A stretch of 64,000 bases of DNA from Terrimesophilobacter sp038243605 (lineage in GTDB: Bacteria; Actinomycetota; Actinomycetes; Actinomycetales; Microbacteriaceae): positions 38,924 to 102,923 of the forward strand of contig JBBSQX010000009.1 in assembly GCA_038243605.1 (NCBI GenBank). Reading direction: 5' to 3'. A program made the translations under genes and the position numbers. Below, piece by piece: positions 1 to 7,514 of this stretch (positions within the stretch are counted from its first letter, which is position 1; each line of letters starts with the position of its first letter). The notes below the pieces were generated by a model. The model was not told where the DNA came from. It saw only the letters and a list, made by a program, of their open reading frames with translations, and did no database searches.

Positions 1-2
1 CC

Positions 3-380
3 GTCGACGCGACGCTCTCCCTGTTTGGGTTCCGAGAAGCAGAACACAGCACAGTGGGGATTGTGCTTGCGGCGGTGAGCTTGGTTGTGATGCCGTTCCT
101 TAGCCTCGCCGAGAGGCGTGCCGGGAGGGAGCTGGGTTCCAGGACCGCGGTCGCGGACTCGAAGCAGACTCTGATCTGCTCGTACCTCTCCGCCGCGCTC
201 TTGATTGGACTGTTGCTAAACGCCCTGCTCGGGTGGGCGTGGGCTGATTCCATCGCAGCATTGGTGATTGTCATTTTCGCCGCACGGGAAGGGATCGAGG
301 CGTGGCGTGGGGACGTCTGCAAAGTCCCAGTGTCCGCCCTCACCGGTGAGCAAATCATAGAACATGATGACTGCTGCTGA
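3..380 (+). CDS. Cation-efflux (CDF)-like membrane protein, 3' end only
   Basis: The reading frame is already open at the first bases, so the gene starts before the window; an internal GTG at 54 could be mistaken for a start. About 125 C-terminal residues are visible, with three hydrophobic segments (near residues 18-37, 58-78 and 82-97 of the visible part) and the stretch ERRAGRELGSRTAVADSKQT between the first two. That arrangement, a basic loop followed by a D-S-K/Q-T segment and an AWADSIAAL helix, is typical of actinobacterial cation diffusion facilitator-like transporters, which exchange divalent metals for protons. The tail (EHDDCC) is short and could bind metal. The family call rests on pattern only; the substrate cannot be told. 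Confidence 0.6.
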   Translation, partial: VDATLSLFGFREAEHSTVGIVLAAVSLVVMPFLSLAERRAGRELGSRTAVADSKQTLICSYLSAALLIGLLLNALLGWAWADSIAALVIVIFAAREGIEAWRGDVCKVPVSALTGEQIIEHDDCC

Positions 381-421
381 TGCGCGCCAACCAACGGCAG
401 GCCGGCGCGCAAGCCGATCCT

Positions 422-919
422 TCACTGATCGCGCGTGCTCGAATTTGCGAGTACGGCTTCGTCGAGACGTCTAGAACGCTCCCGGTGTTCGATCGAGACC
501 ATTACTTGGCTGTCGCGTCGGTCGAATAGCTGCACTTCGATATCGAGATCGCCGATGCCCCACCGCAACGGAGTTTCTTCGTCCGCCCACACCCGATTCC
601 CGATGCCAGATTCTTCCGACATCAATGCACAAAGAGCATCGTAGGTGCGCCGGGTGATCGGGTCGTTGGGTGCAGGCGAGCTGGCCATGAAGAAAATAAT
701 GGAGACAAACTCGCCTTGATGAGTGGAGAACGTGAAATTGCTGGCAGCCCCCACGGATCCCGACAGACCGAAAGAGGAGTACCCGTCGTGTTGGTCCTCA
801 GCAGGCCCCGTTGGCGCGAGCCCCAGGCCGGCGAGCAAAGCTTCACCGGAGGTGCGGTCACCAGGCCATGGTGGCGTAGCCACTGATCGCAGAAAGCTGA
901 CTGCTTCTGTAATCGACAT
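422..919 (-). CDS. DUF6301-like hypothetical protein
   Basis: A 165-residue soluble protein beginning MSITEAVSFLRS. I chose this ATG because GTGAGG lies six bases upstream; an in-frame start 49 codons earlier would add a basic, unstructured leader with no ribosome site. No signal peptide or membrane segment is seen. The opening (SITEAVSFLRS..TPPWPGD) and the C-terminal pattern of a charged strand followed by RRLDEAV resemble small actinobacterial proteins annotated DUF6301, whose role is unknown. It is convergent with the metal-transporter fragment and not obviously in an operon. No function is proposed. Confidence 0.55.
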   Translation of the reverse strand: MSITEAVSFLRSVATPPWPGDRTSGEALLAGLGLAPTGPAEDQHDGYSSFGLSGSVGAASNFTFSTHQGEFVSIIFFMASSPAPNDPITRRTYDALCALMSEESGIGNRVWADEETPLRWGIGDLDIEVQLFDRRDSQVMVSIEHRERSRRLDEAVLANSSTRDQ

Positions 920-1139
920 TCGAACCTCACTGCCTCTTGCCGTTACGCCATCCGGCATGGTCGCACTCAACCTACCTTCTCGATGACCGCAAGGCGGGTC
1001 GGTCACAGGGCGGTGTTTCACGCTTCGGAAATAGCGCGATCGCAACCCGCTTTCGTCCAGCCGCACCTTCCCGCATGGGATCGGGCAGCGGGCAGCGGCA
1101 GCGAAGGTTCTTGGGTAGGGAAAAGTCGCCGCACAACGC

Positions 1140-1379
1140 CTACGGGAGAAGTTCGAGTAACTGTGGTCGGGCCTTCATGGCGTGGATGATGAGCTCATTT
1201 CCGCTGTCGAAGACAAGCACAACGGTCTCGAGTAATCGGCCTTGCGTGTCGAACCCTAGTCGGAGTTGACGAGCAGGTGAATCGTCGTCGAGATCATCGA
1301 TCCAGATGGCCCACGTGGCTGCCTGAATCGCATCCTCGGGTGTGATGCCGTGCTTGCGTGCCGCATCGTGCACCTTCAC
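1140..1379 (-). CDS. BrnT-like toxin of a type II toxin-antitoxin pair
   Basis: A 79-residue basic/acidic mixed protein: MKVHDAARKHGI.., then a strand set (RQLRLGFD..GRLLETVVLVFD) and a closing IIHAMKARPQLLELLP. The KHGI start, the LRLGFD/GRLLETVVL strand pair and the terminal HAMKAR helix match small actinobacterial toxins related to BrnT and RelE-like RNases, expected to cut or otherwise disturb mRNA. Its ATG overlaps the stop of the upstream RHH protein by four bases (ATGA), the antitoxin-first, coupled order usual for these pairs. The toxin call is from pattern and context; no catalytic residue is certain. Alternative: a non-toxic DUF4258-like protein. Confidence 0.6.
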   Translation of the reverse strand: MKVHDAARKHGITPEDAIQAATWAIWIDDLDDDSPARQLRLGFDTQGRLLETVVLVFDSGNELIIHAMKARPQLLELLP

Positions 1380-1639
1380 GCGACGTACGACGCCAATGCT
1401 TCACGGATAGCCTCCGACCGGGTTTTGCTCTCGCGCGCAGCCCGAGCATCAATGGCAGCAAGTTCATCCGGGGTGAGTCGCAAGGCAACAACCTGTGATG
1501 GTTCGGTGCCTCGTCCTGGTCGACCACGTCCGCGCTCTTTCAGCTCGTTGACGTTGAACCCGGCCTCGGCCTCCGCCGCCCACGCGGCGATCTGTGCTTC
1601 AGTGATCGGCATACCGTTCAATGTCTCATCTGTACTCAT
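1376..1639 (-). CDS. Ribbon-helix-helix (CopG/BrnA-type) antitoxin
   Basis: An 87-residue protein. The N-terminal half (MSTDETLNGMPITEAQI..) is an acidic arm with a GRGRPGRG hinge; the C-terminal ~40 residues (VVALRLTPDELAAID.RAARESKTRSEAIREAL) are a textbook RHH DNA-binding fold: one strand (VVALRLT) and two helices. It would bind the toxin with its arm and repress its own operon as a dimer. The start at 1639 gives the compact protein; the open frame extends 26 codons further up but those residues do not resemble the family. There is no Shine-Dalgarno before this ATG, and a -10-like TATTAC lies nine bases upstream, so translation may be leaderless. Confidence 0.7.
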   Translation of the reverse strand: MSTDETLNGMPITEAQIAAWAAEAEAGFNVNELKERGRGRPGRGTEPSQVVALRLTPDELAAIDARAARESKTRSEAIREALASYVA

Positions 1640-1654
1640 ATGTTTAATGTAATA
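1637..1654 (-). promoter_or_regulatory. Putative promoter for a leaderless antitoxin-toxin transcript
   Basis: On the minus strand TATTAC (1649-1654) is followed by nine bases and then the antitoxin ATG. No purine-rich ribosome site is present. The spacing is what a -10 box driving transcription from, or within two or three bases of, the start codon would show. The surrounding AT-rich sequence (ATTACATTAAACAT) is also a plausible RHH operator. No clear -35 was found. Confidence 0.35.
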
Positions 1655-2057
1655 CGAAAATGGCCACGCGGCAAGAGGTTGTCGCTCGTGGTTGCGATCT
1701 CGCGGCGAATCTTCCAAACGTGTGTCAGTAGCCGATCCTCTATCGGAGCATTCCTGTCGTGCTGATCGAACGATCTTCGGGCCGAACTCTGTGAGTCGCC
1801 AAGCTAAGTGGCCGATTTCTCACACCGCGTAGTGGCCGATTAGCAAGGACCCGCGCGCCGCGTCGACGACCTCGGGCGTAACCGAAGGATGCCATCGGAG
1901 AACAGTACCTCTCACGTGCCTCGCGGTATATAGGTCTCGGAGACGGGCCGCACAGCGCGACGCGCCGATTTCCCACCCGACCGGCCGTGGTGTCTCGTGG
2001 ACAGTCGTTCACGGGCACCAGCCGCGACGTCTGCGTTTCATTGAGTTTCGATGCCGG
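1640..2057. other. Non-coding gap with a possible IS-end direct repeat
   Basis: No convincing gene. An 11-bp sequence AGTGGCCGATT occurs twice (1807-1817 and 1831-1841, period 24). Multiple short terminal repeats spaced like this are seen at the ends of some IS21-type elements, so this may be a solitary IS end. A 147-codon minus-strand frame (1740-2183) is Arg-rich, lacks domain similarity and is probably a chance frame. Confidence 0.3.
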
Positions 2058-2093
2058 GCCCCTCGCCAGTGGTCGGGGTGAATGGCGAGGGGC
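2058..2093. terminator. Hairpin downstream of the hydrolase gene
   Basis: Perfect 11-bp arms GCCCCTCGCCA (2058-2068) and TGGCGAGGGGC (2083-2093) with a 14-base loop, 13 bases after the hydrolase stop on the minus strand. There is no T-run, so it may be a weak terminator or mRNA-stabilising stem. Confidence 0.55.
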
Positions 2094-2106
2094 ATAACTC
2101 CGTCTT

Positions 2107-3051
2107 TCACTTACTGTCGACGTGGCCGATCGGATCCGTGCTGTCGCGAAACGCGTCGCGGGCAGCCGACCAGCTGCTCGCATCGACGTGCAGAGCGGTC
2201 CGAAGATAAGCAGTGCTCATCCGCTGGATGACGGCGACCCGCTCGGGGTTTTCGTCGGTGGTCTCAGCGACTTCGTATCCGACGATCCCACCCAGCGCGT
2301 GCTCGGCACCGTAGAACGTTAGGAGATCTGTCGCGCCGGGGCTGTGCGTGTAGGCGTCAGTGAACCAGTCAGGTCCTCGGCTGGACATCTTGGACTGGTC
2401 GTGGTCACCAGCGACGATGAGGGTCGGCGTGGTCAGCTCGTGGAACGATGGGCGCATGAAGGGGAAATTCGCCTGCGCGAAAGGGTGCAGGTCATCGCCG
2501 CCGACACCGGTTGCTGCGAACAAGATGCCCGCGGTAACGCGGCGCTCGGACATGTTGTCGCCGACGTGGCCTGCTTCATCGAAGATCCGTGCGCCGAGGA
2601 GCGACTGAGCGGTCTGGCTGCCCCAGGAATGTCCGGTCGCGGCGACACGGCTGCGGTCTACGCGGCCGGCGAGGCCGGGGACGGCGGCCTCAATGGTGTG
2701 GAGCTGGTCAAGGATGCGTTTAAGGTCCGTGATCCGCCCGGTCCAGATCGTGGAGAACACCGGGTGATCGAACCCGAACCCGTTCCGGCGCGAGTCCAGG
2801 TGTGTGGGCTGAATCACGACGAACCCGTGGGAGGCCCAGAACGCTGTCAGCGGCGCATACCCGTCAAGGTTCCACCCGTTGCCGTGGGAGAACACCACGA
2901 CGGGGAGGTTCGAACCCGTTGCCGGGGCTGACACTCTCACTTCCAGCGGTACCGGTCGGCCGGGAGCGGACAATTCGACCGGAGCAACGGAGACGACCGC
3001 AGTGCCGACGCCAATGATGCCGTTCAGTGTGTCGACGATTGGTGAATTCAT
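2107..3051 (-). CDS. Alpha/beta hydrolase (dienelactone hydrolase/PAF-acetylhydrolase-like)
   Basis: A ~314-residue hydrolase with no signal peptide. The core fold is clear: strand VPLEVRVSAP, oxyanion region VVVFSHGNG, nucleophile elbow GHSWGSQ (Ser nucleophile), acid near IVAGDHDQ, and catalytic His in YGAEHALGG. Such enzymes hydrolyse esters or lactones; the substrate cannot be told. I prefer the ATG at 3051 (MNSPIVD) because GGAA lies six bases upstream; the ATG at 3063 sits directly against its AGGA. It is divergent from a TetR gene across a gap holding a palindromic operator, so it is very likely the regulator's target, perhaps induced by its substrate. Confidence 0.8.
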   Translation of the reverse strand: MNSPIVDTLNGIIGVGTAVVSVAPVELSAPGRPVPLEVRVSAPATGSNLPVVVFSHGNGWNLDGYAPLTAFWASHGFVVIQPTHLDSRRNGFGFDHPVFSTIWTGRITDLKRILDQLHTIEAAVPGLAGRVDRSRVAATGHSWGSQTAQSLLGARIFDEAGHVGDNMSERRVTAGILFAATGVGGDDLHPFAQANFPFMRPSFHELTTPTLIVAGDHDQSKMSSRGPDWFTDAYTHSPGATDLLTFYGAEHALGGIVGYEVAETTDENPERVAVIQRMSTAYLRTALHVDASSWSAARDAFRDSTDPIGHVDSK

Positions 3052-3099
3052 CGTGAGTTCCATTCCTAATGGCTGCTGCGCTCTGCAATAATGGCTATC

Positions 3100-3141
3100 G
3101 GAGCGTCGTTCCATAACATTACGGAACAGCGCTCCGTAATG
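3100..3141. promoter_or_regulatory. TetR-type operator between divergent hydrolase and regulator
   Basis: Perfect inverted repeat CATTACGGA (3117-3125) / TCCGTAATG (3133-3141) with a 7-base spacer. A second, overlapping imperfect one is GGAGCGTCGTTCC (3100-3112) against GGAACAGCGCTCC (3123-3135), 11 of 13 positions. Both lie in the 125-bp gap between the hydrolase and the TetR gene, which suits one repressor controlling both directions. Confidence 0.7.
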
Positions 3142-3176
3142 CAAGTACGAGCTGTCAAGTTAGCTAGGAGGGGCGT

Positions 3177-3779
3177 ATGGCCGAGGCTCAGAGCGCGCAG
3201 TCTCCCGTTGCGCCGTCCAAGCAGGTGGGGCGTCCGCGTCGGAGCGAGCAGGCGTTGCTAGACGCCGCGGCAGCGGTGTTCGTGGCATCCGGGGTCGATG
3301 CTCCGGTGCGGGAGATCGCAGCGAAAGCCGGCGTCGGCATGGGAACCATCTACCGTCACTTCCCGACGCGATCGGAGCTTGTGGTTGCGGTGTACCGACA
3401 CCAGGTCGAATCGTGCGCGGAGGCTGGCCCACGCCTTCTTGCGGAAAGCACGACGCCCGAGGCGGCCCTGCGGGCGTGGGCGGCCTTGTTCGTGGATTTC
3501 CTGGTCACCAAGCATGGGCTCGCTGGTGCGCTTCAGGGCGTGAGTGCGGGGTCCGACACCCTGCATGCCTACTTCATTGACCGCCTCGTCCCCGTATGCG
3601 GCACGCTCCTCGAAGCAGCGCGGGAGCCCATTGACGCAACAACTCCGCCGATCGATGCGTACAACGTGCTCAAAGGCATCGGGAACCTCTGCATCGGCGC
3701 AGCGGGCGCCGCCCGGTATGAGGCCGCTGCTCTTGTGCAATTACTCATCTCGGGCGTTCTCGCCCAGGGAGCTCGCTGA
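3177..3779 (+). CDS. TetR-family transcriptional regulator
   Basis: A 200-residue regulator with a strong AGGAGG ribosome site. Residues ~25-72 form the TetR DNA-binding domain (ALLDAAAAVFVASGVDA, then VREIAAKAGVGMGTIYRHF, the recognition helix-turn-helix), preceded by an 18-residue flexible arm ending GRPRRSEQ. The rest is the all-helical ligand-binding and dimerisation domain, resembling the SACE_7040-type C-terminus. It probably represses itself and the divergent hydrolase through the 3100-3141 palindromes and is released by a small hydrophobic or ester ligand; the ligand is unknown. Confidence 0.85.
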   Translation: MAEAQSAQSPVAPSKQVGRPRRSEQALLDAAAAVFVASGVDAPVREIAAKAGVGMGTIYRHFPTRSELVVAVYRHQVESCAEAGPRLLAESTTPEAALRAWAALFVDFLVTKHGLAGALQGVSAGSDTLHAYFIDRLVPVCGTLLEAAREPIDATTPPIDAYNVLKGIGNLCIGAAGAARYEAAALVQLLISGVLAQGAR

Positions 3780-3786
3780 CCGAAGC

Positions 3787-3991
3787 TCAGAGGAGAGTGA
3801 GCAGATCACCGTCGGCAAGTGTGTAGTCGTGGGGAAGCCCATGGAGGGCAGTGTCCTAGACGGACGTGTAGATGAAGTGTCCGAATGGGCCCGTGCCGGG
3901 AGGCGGCCTCGACAGCGGTGTGGTCATCGTTGACCTGCTGGATGAGTCCGAAAAAGCTCTCGCGTGCTTCGGTCGCGGTTATTGCCGACAT
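3787..3991 (-). pseudogene. Remnant of a YefM/Phd-type antitoxin
   Basis: The minus-strand start at 3991 reads MSAITATEARESFFGLIQQV, followed by NDDHTAVE: the N-terminal DNA-binding portion of YefM/Phd antitoxins. After residue ~28 the similarity ends and the frame runs on as Arg/His-rich filler. In another frame a different protein tail, LPHDYTLADGDLLTLL, runs to a stop at 3787. The antitoxin C-terminus and the toxin are missing, so this is a deletion product joining two gene pieces. Confidence 0.5.
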
Positions 3992-4123
3992 AATCGAATC
4001 CTTCAACTAGTACTCGATGGTGTACCACCTAGAGATGTGGAGGAAGACGTGAAATGCAAGTTCGTGGCCGTGACCCGTAAGGCCCTTCGCGCGCTGCAAA
4101 GGCACCGGCGGGCGCCCGCCTAA

Positions 4124-4169
4124 CGATCCCCTTTCGGACTTGTGTGGCGTCTCGCAGCACGTTCCGCTT
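4124..4169. repeat. Left copy of a ~45-bp direct repeat
   Basis: Positions 4143-4169 are identical over 27 bases to 11679-11705 on the same strand, and the similarity extends left to a shared CGATCCC (4124-4130 and 11661-11667) with a few differences and one indel. The two copies bracket the 7.5-kb exporter / two-component block. They could be recombination (att-like) sites, solo ends of an insertion element, or scattered copies of a genomic repeat. Confidence 0.7.
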
Positions 4170-4203
4170 GCGAGCGCGGCGCGCTCACAGCGCCAACCAT
4201 TCT

Positions 4204-4311
4204 TTATCCAGAACGGGCCGGGTCTTCTCTCAGGAGGTCAACGATGAGGGCAGTCATATCGAGGGGTTGGGTAGGTGGTAATTCGATTGCGCTTGGGTCA
4301 ATGTTGGACAT
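4204..4311 (-). CDS. Small ORF of 35 codons after the MacB-type permease
   Basis: Not matched to any family. It starts ATG TCC AAC behind a near-ideal GAGGAG with six-base spacing and encodes MSNIDPSAIELPPTQPLDMT followed by an amphipathic helix (ALIVDLLREDPARSG). It lies 46 bases downstream of the permease on the same strand and just before the 45-bp direct repeat. It may be a small partner protein of the exporter, or the 5' end of a longer gene cut at the repeat. The ribosome site is the main evidence that it is translated. Confidence 0.4.
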   Translation of the reverse strand: MSNIDPSAIELPPTQPLDMTALIVDLLREDPARSG

Positions 4312-4357
4312 GGTCGACTCCTCTGAAACTCGGTTGGATCGCTGGTGACGAGTGTCG

Positions 4358-5596
4358 CTACGAACTCAGGGCGACAGACGGTGGAGTGCGGGCCGCGCGC
4401 ACCGCGGGGTACAGCCCGGCGATCGCCCCGATGGCGATCGTTGCGAGTACACCGCCGATCAGGATCCAGACGGGTATGACGGGTATCCAGCCATTACCGG
4501 TGGCAATGGCTGCCGTGACCGCCGCGCCGAGTCCCGCCCCCGCCAGTCCGCCCATGGCCGACAAGATCACCGCTTCGGTGAGGAATTGCAGGCGAATGTG
4601 GTGTCGGGTGGCACCGATCGCTCGTCGCAGGCCGATCTCGCGGCGGCGTTCCAGCACCGAGATGATCATCGTGTTGGCGACACCAATGCCACCGACGAGC
4701 AACGAGATCGACCCGAGCGCGAGCAGTAGCCCTGTGAATACCTCGTCGACGGCGGCCCGCGCGATGAGCGCATCGGAGGGGCGGGAAACGACAGCGTCCC
4801 TAGGCGATTGCGGTTGGAGGGATGCCGGCAACAGGTCCCGCACCGTGAGCACCGTGTCGTCGGTCGACCGCTCGTATACCTGGGTCGGGTTCTTGACGTA
4901 GCCGTACTCGGCCACGGCAATGGGCATGCCGACGAGCGCACTGATGTTCAACTCTTCCGCAAGTGCAACCGGCTCAAGGATGCCGACCACGGTGGTGTTG
5001 CGCCCGTCGAGCCAGACCTGGGTGCCGGGCGCCCGCACGCCAAGTCGGTCTGCGGCGGTAGAACCTAATACCGTGGTCGGAAGGGTCGCAGTGGCGGGGT
5101 TCAGCCACTCCCCGGTGCGCAATTTGGCACCAACCACCGAAAGCAAATTGAGCTCACTCGCGACGACGGTCAGCCCGCCGGTGCGCCCGGCGTCGACGAG
5201 AGAATTTCGGTATACGTGCACATCCGGCAAGTCTGCGGTGGCACTGGCTGCGGTGACCCCGTGAATTCGTTCCGCCCGCGCAGACGCGTCTGCGGGCAGC
5301 GGCAGTGGGGGGGTTGCACCTGACGGATCCGCCACTGACACGGTGAGCAGGTTGGTTCCCAGCTCCGCGAGTTGGGAGTCAAGCCGCTCACGGCTCGAGG
5401 AGGAGATCCCGACCACCGCGACCATCGCAGCGATGCCAATCGCGACCCCGAGTGCGGAGAGCACGGCGCGCATCGGACGTGCGCGAAGGCCCGTCGACCC
5501 GACATAGGCAAGGTCTCCGGCACGAAGTCGAGAGCGCGGCGGAAGATCGGCTTGGGGAGCCTCAGCCTTCGCCGATTGAGATGGCCTGCGGATCAT
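4358..5596 (-). CDS. MacB-type ABC transporter permease
   Basis: A 412-residue permease of the MacB/FtsX family. After a ~40-residue cytoplasmic tail comes TM1 (AVLSALGVAIGIAAMVAVVG), then a ~210-residue extracytoplasmic MacB_PCD domain, then three more helices around residues 285-315, 330-365 and 375-395. The conserved loop ERRREIGLRRAIGATRHHI contacts the ATPase. The family does not move solute through the membrane directly; it works as a mechanotransducer with a membrane-fusion protein, expelling antibiotics, peptides or lipoprotein cargo. Its ATG overlaps the end of the ATPase gene by four bases, so the two are translationally coupled. Confidence 0.85.
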   Translation of the reverse strand: MIRRPSQSAKAEAPQADLPPRSRLRAGDLAYVGSTGLRARPMRAVLSALGVAIGIAAMVAVVGISSSSRERLDSQLAELGTNLLTVSVADPSGATPPLPLPADASARAERIHGVTAASATADLPDVHVYRNSLVDAGRTGGLTVVASELNLLSVVGAKLRTGEWLNPATATLPTTVLGSTAADRLGVRAPGTQVWLDGRNTTVVGILEPVALAEELNISALVGMPIAVAEYGYVKNPTQVYERSTDDTVLTVRDLLPASLQPQSPRDAVVSRPSDALIARAAVDEVFTGLLLALGSISLLVGGIGVANTMIISVLERRREIGLRRAIGATRHHIRLQFLTEAVILSAMGGLAGAGLGAAVTAAIATGNGWIPVIPVWILIGGVLATIAIGAIAGLYPAVRAARTPPSVALSS

Positions 5597-6288
5597 GCTG
5601 TGACCTCCTGTCGAACGGCCGTGTCGGCCACAATTTTTCCGTCAGTGATAGACACACGCCGCGGAAGGCGCTCCGCCAAAGCTCCGTCGTGGGTAATGAC
5701 AACGACGGTGGTTCCCTCAGCGTTGAGTTCGTGGAGCAGACGAACGATACTTTCTCCCGAGGTCGAATCAAGGTTGCCGGTGGGCTCGTCGGCGAGCAGG
5801 AGCGGCGGGTCGCCGACAACCGCACGCGCGATAGCCACACGCTGCCGCTCACCACCGGAGAGCTGGCCGGGTGCATGGTCGAGTCGGTGCCCCAAGCCCA
5901 CCCGCTCGAGTGCACGCCGCGCGCGGTTGCGGCGCTCCCGTCGCGGGATGCCGGTGTAGAGCAGACCGTCGGCGACGTTATCTACCGCGTCGATGCCGTC
6001 ACGCAGGTGGAACTGTTGGAAGACGAAACCGATGCGGTGGGCGCGCAGCGCCGACAGGTCGGAGTCAGAGAGGTGTTTCACGTTGGCTCCATCGATGTAG
6101 GCATCGCCTGAACTGGGGCGGTCGAGTGTTCCAATGACGTTGAGCAGGGTGGATTTGCCCGAGCCGCTTGGTCCGACGATCGCGGCGATCTCACCGCGTT
6201 CGATGGTGAGATTGATGCCGGCCAGAGCGTTTACTGGAGGCGAACCAAAGGTTCGGGTGATATTCTCGAGCCGGATGATGGCGGTCAC
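5593..6288 (-). CDS. MacB/LolD-type ABC transporter ATP-binding protein
   Basis: A 231-residue single-domain ATPase. Walker A GPSGSGKST is at residues 39-47, the Q-loop is VFQQFHLRD, the signature LSGGERQRVAIARA, Walker B LLLADEPTGNLD, and the switch VVITHD. This is the LolD/MacB subtype (the PTGNLD Walker B tail and short length are diagnostic). It powers the permease encoded next. Its start overlaps the 3' end of the membrane-fusion protein gene by four bases and its end overlaps the permease start, so fusion protein, ATPase and permease form one coupled unit. Confidence 0.9.
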   Translation of the reverse strand: MTAIIRLENITRTFGSPPVNALAGINLTIERGEIAAIVGPSGSGKSTLLNVIGTLDRPSSGDAYIDGANVKHLSDSDLSALRAHRIGFVFQQFHLRDGIDAVDNVADGLLYTGIPRRERRNRARRALERVGLGHRLDHAPGQLSGGERQRVAIARAVVGDPPLLLADEPTGNLDSTSGESIVRLLHELNAEGTTVVVITHDGALAERLPRRVSITDGKIVADTAVRQEVTA

Positions 6289-7457
6289 GATGCGGGCACC
6301 ACAACGGGCAGTCCTTCGCGGATGCCTTTTCCCGAAATCTGCACGCGACCGGACGCAAAAGCGCCGATCGTGACAGGAATCCTGTGGACTACCCCTTCGC
6401 CCCCTTTGGTTGTCGTTTCCACCGCGAAGGTGGTCGCGTCCGTGGCGATGAGTGCTTCAACCGGAACGGTGAGCACTCCCTCTGCTAGCGTGCTCGCGAA
6501 TTGCACGGTCACGCTTGCCCGGGAGAATGCGGCAACTGCAGCCTGGTCGGTGAGTGTCACTGTCACCGGCACAACGAAAGTTCCGGCCGACGTCGCGCCA
6601 CCCCCAGCCGCGCCAGTGTTACTTTCGCGTTCGAGCGGTTCTCCGACGGTCGCAATAGTGCCCGTGGTGGAGGTGCCGTCTGGCAGGACGATGCCGACCT
6701 CGTTGCCCACAACCGCGAGGTGCTGGTCACCCAGCTTCAGGTCGAGATCAACGAATTTGGTGGTGGCTGATACCCGGTACAGCTCCGTACCCGGGGCGGC
6801 TTCGATTCCGACCTCGACGGTGACACTCATGACCCGAAGGTCGTGATCGGCGAACAGAATGGCGGAAGGTTCGACCCTTCCCGTGCGCTCCAGCCCGAGG
6901 CTCTCCTGCCACGCGGTGATGGCATCCGCGGTCAATCGGGTAAATGTGGTGTCGACGTCGCCTCGGAATAATCCAAGCGCGGAGAGGTTTTCTTCGAGCT
7001 GACGCACATCCTCCCCTGGTGACACACCCCTCTCCAGGGTGCGCCACGCCGGAAGCGACCCGCGAAGCAAAATGACGGGCTGGTTGTTGAGTCGATACAG
7101 GGTGGCGCCGGGCACGATTACCTCCTTCGCTGCAGGCAAAGCTGTCACCACGCCGCTCGACGCTGCGACCAACGGGCGTTCCTGGGAGTAGTGCAATGTG
7201 GCCTGGGCGTTCGTGACCGAGACCATATTGCCGGTGGTGACCGGAACAGTGGAAAGGGGTGCTGCCGACGCAGCCACTGATGGGGGTGCGGCGATCCCTG
7301 GAATGACCGTCACTGCCAGCACAACCACCATGAGAACGGCAACGGCGAGGGCAACGATAACGATGGTACGTCCGCGGCGGCGAGGCGGTTGTGCCTGAGC
7401 CACGGCACCCTCGTCGGAAGGTGGGCGAGACACGGCGATGGGCGTGGAGTCGGTCAT
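6285..7457 (-). CDS. Membrane-fusion (HlyD/MacA-like) protein with peptidoglycan-binding domain
   Basis: A 390-residue membrane-anchored protein: Pro/Arg-rich cytoplasmic tail, one transmembrane helix at about 29-52, then an extracytoplasmic region. It contains a lipoyl-like start (TTGNMVSVTNAQATLHY..ASSGVVTAL), a peptidoglycan-binding-1-like motif at about 145-195 (GEDVRQLEENLSALGLF..DAITAWQESLG), and C-terminal beta-barrel parts (VTVQFASTLAEGVLTVPVEAL). In Gram-positive bacteria such proteins pair with MacB-type ABC exporters and tether them to the cell wall. It is the first gene of the coupled exporter unit, 57 bases after the proximal lipoprotein gene, probably on the same transcript. Confidence 0.85.
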   Translation of the reverse strand: MTDSTPIAVSRPPSDEGAVAQAQPPRRRGRTIVIVALAVAVLMVVVLAVTVIPGIAAPPSVAASAAPLSTVPVTTGNMVSVTNAQATLHYSQERPLVAASSGVVTALPAAKEVIVPGATLYRLNNQPVILLRGSLPAWRTLERGVSPGEDVRQLEENLSALGLFRGDVDTTFTRLTADAITAWQESLGLERTGRVEPSAILFADHDLRVMSVTVEVGIEAAPGTELYRVSATTKFVDLDLKLGDQHLAVVGNEVGIVLPDGTSTTGTIATVGEPLERESNTGAAGGGATSAGTFVVPVTVTLTDQAAVAAFSRASVTVQFASTLAEGVLTVPVEALIATDATTFAVETTTKGGEGVVHRIPVTIGAFASGRVQISGKGIREGLPVVVPAS

Positions 7458-7514
7458 ATCGACGTTTTCCTAACTATCAGTACGAGGGGTGAGGACGGTG
7501 GGCTGGTTGTTGCT

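Noticed and set aside
1740..2183. 147-codon minus-strand ORF
   Set aside because: Arg-rich, no motif, overlaps the hydrolase 3' end and a hairpin; considered chance.
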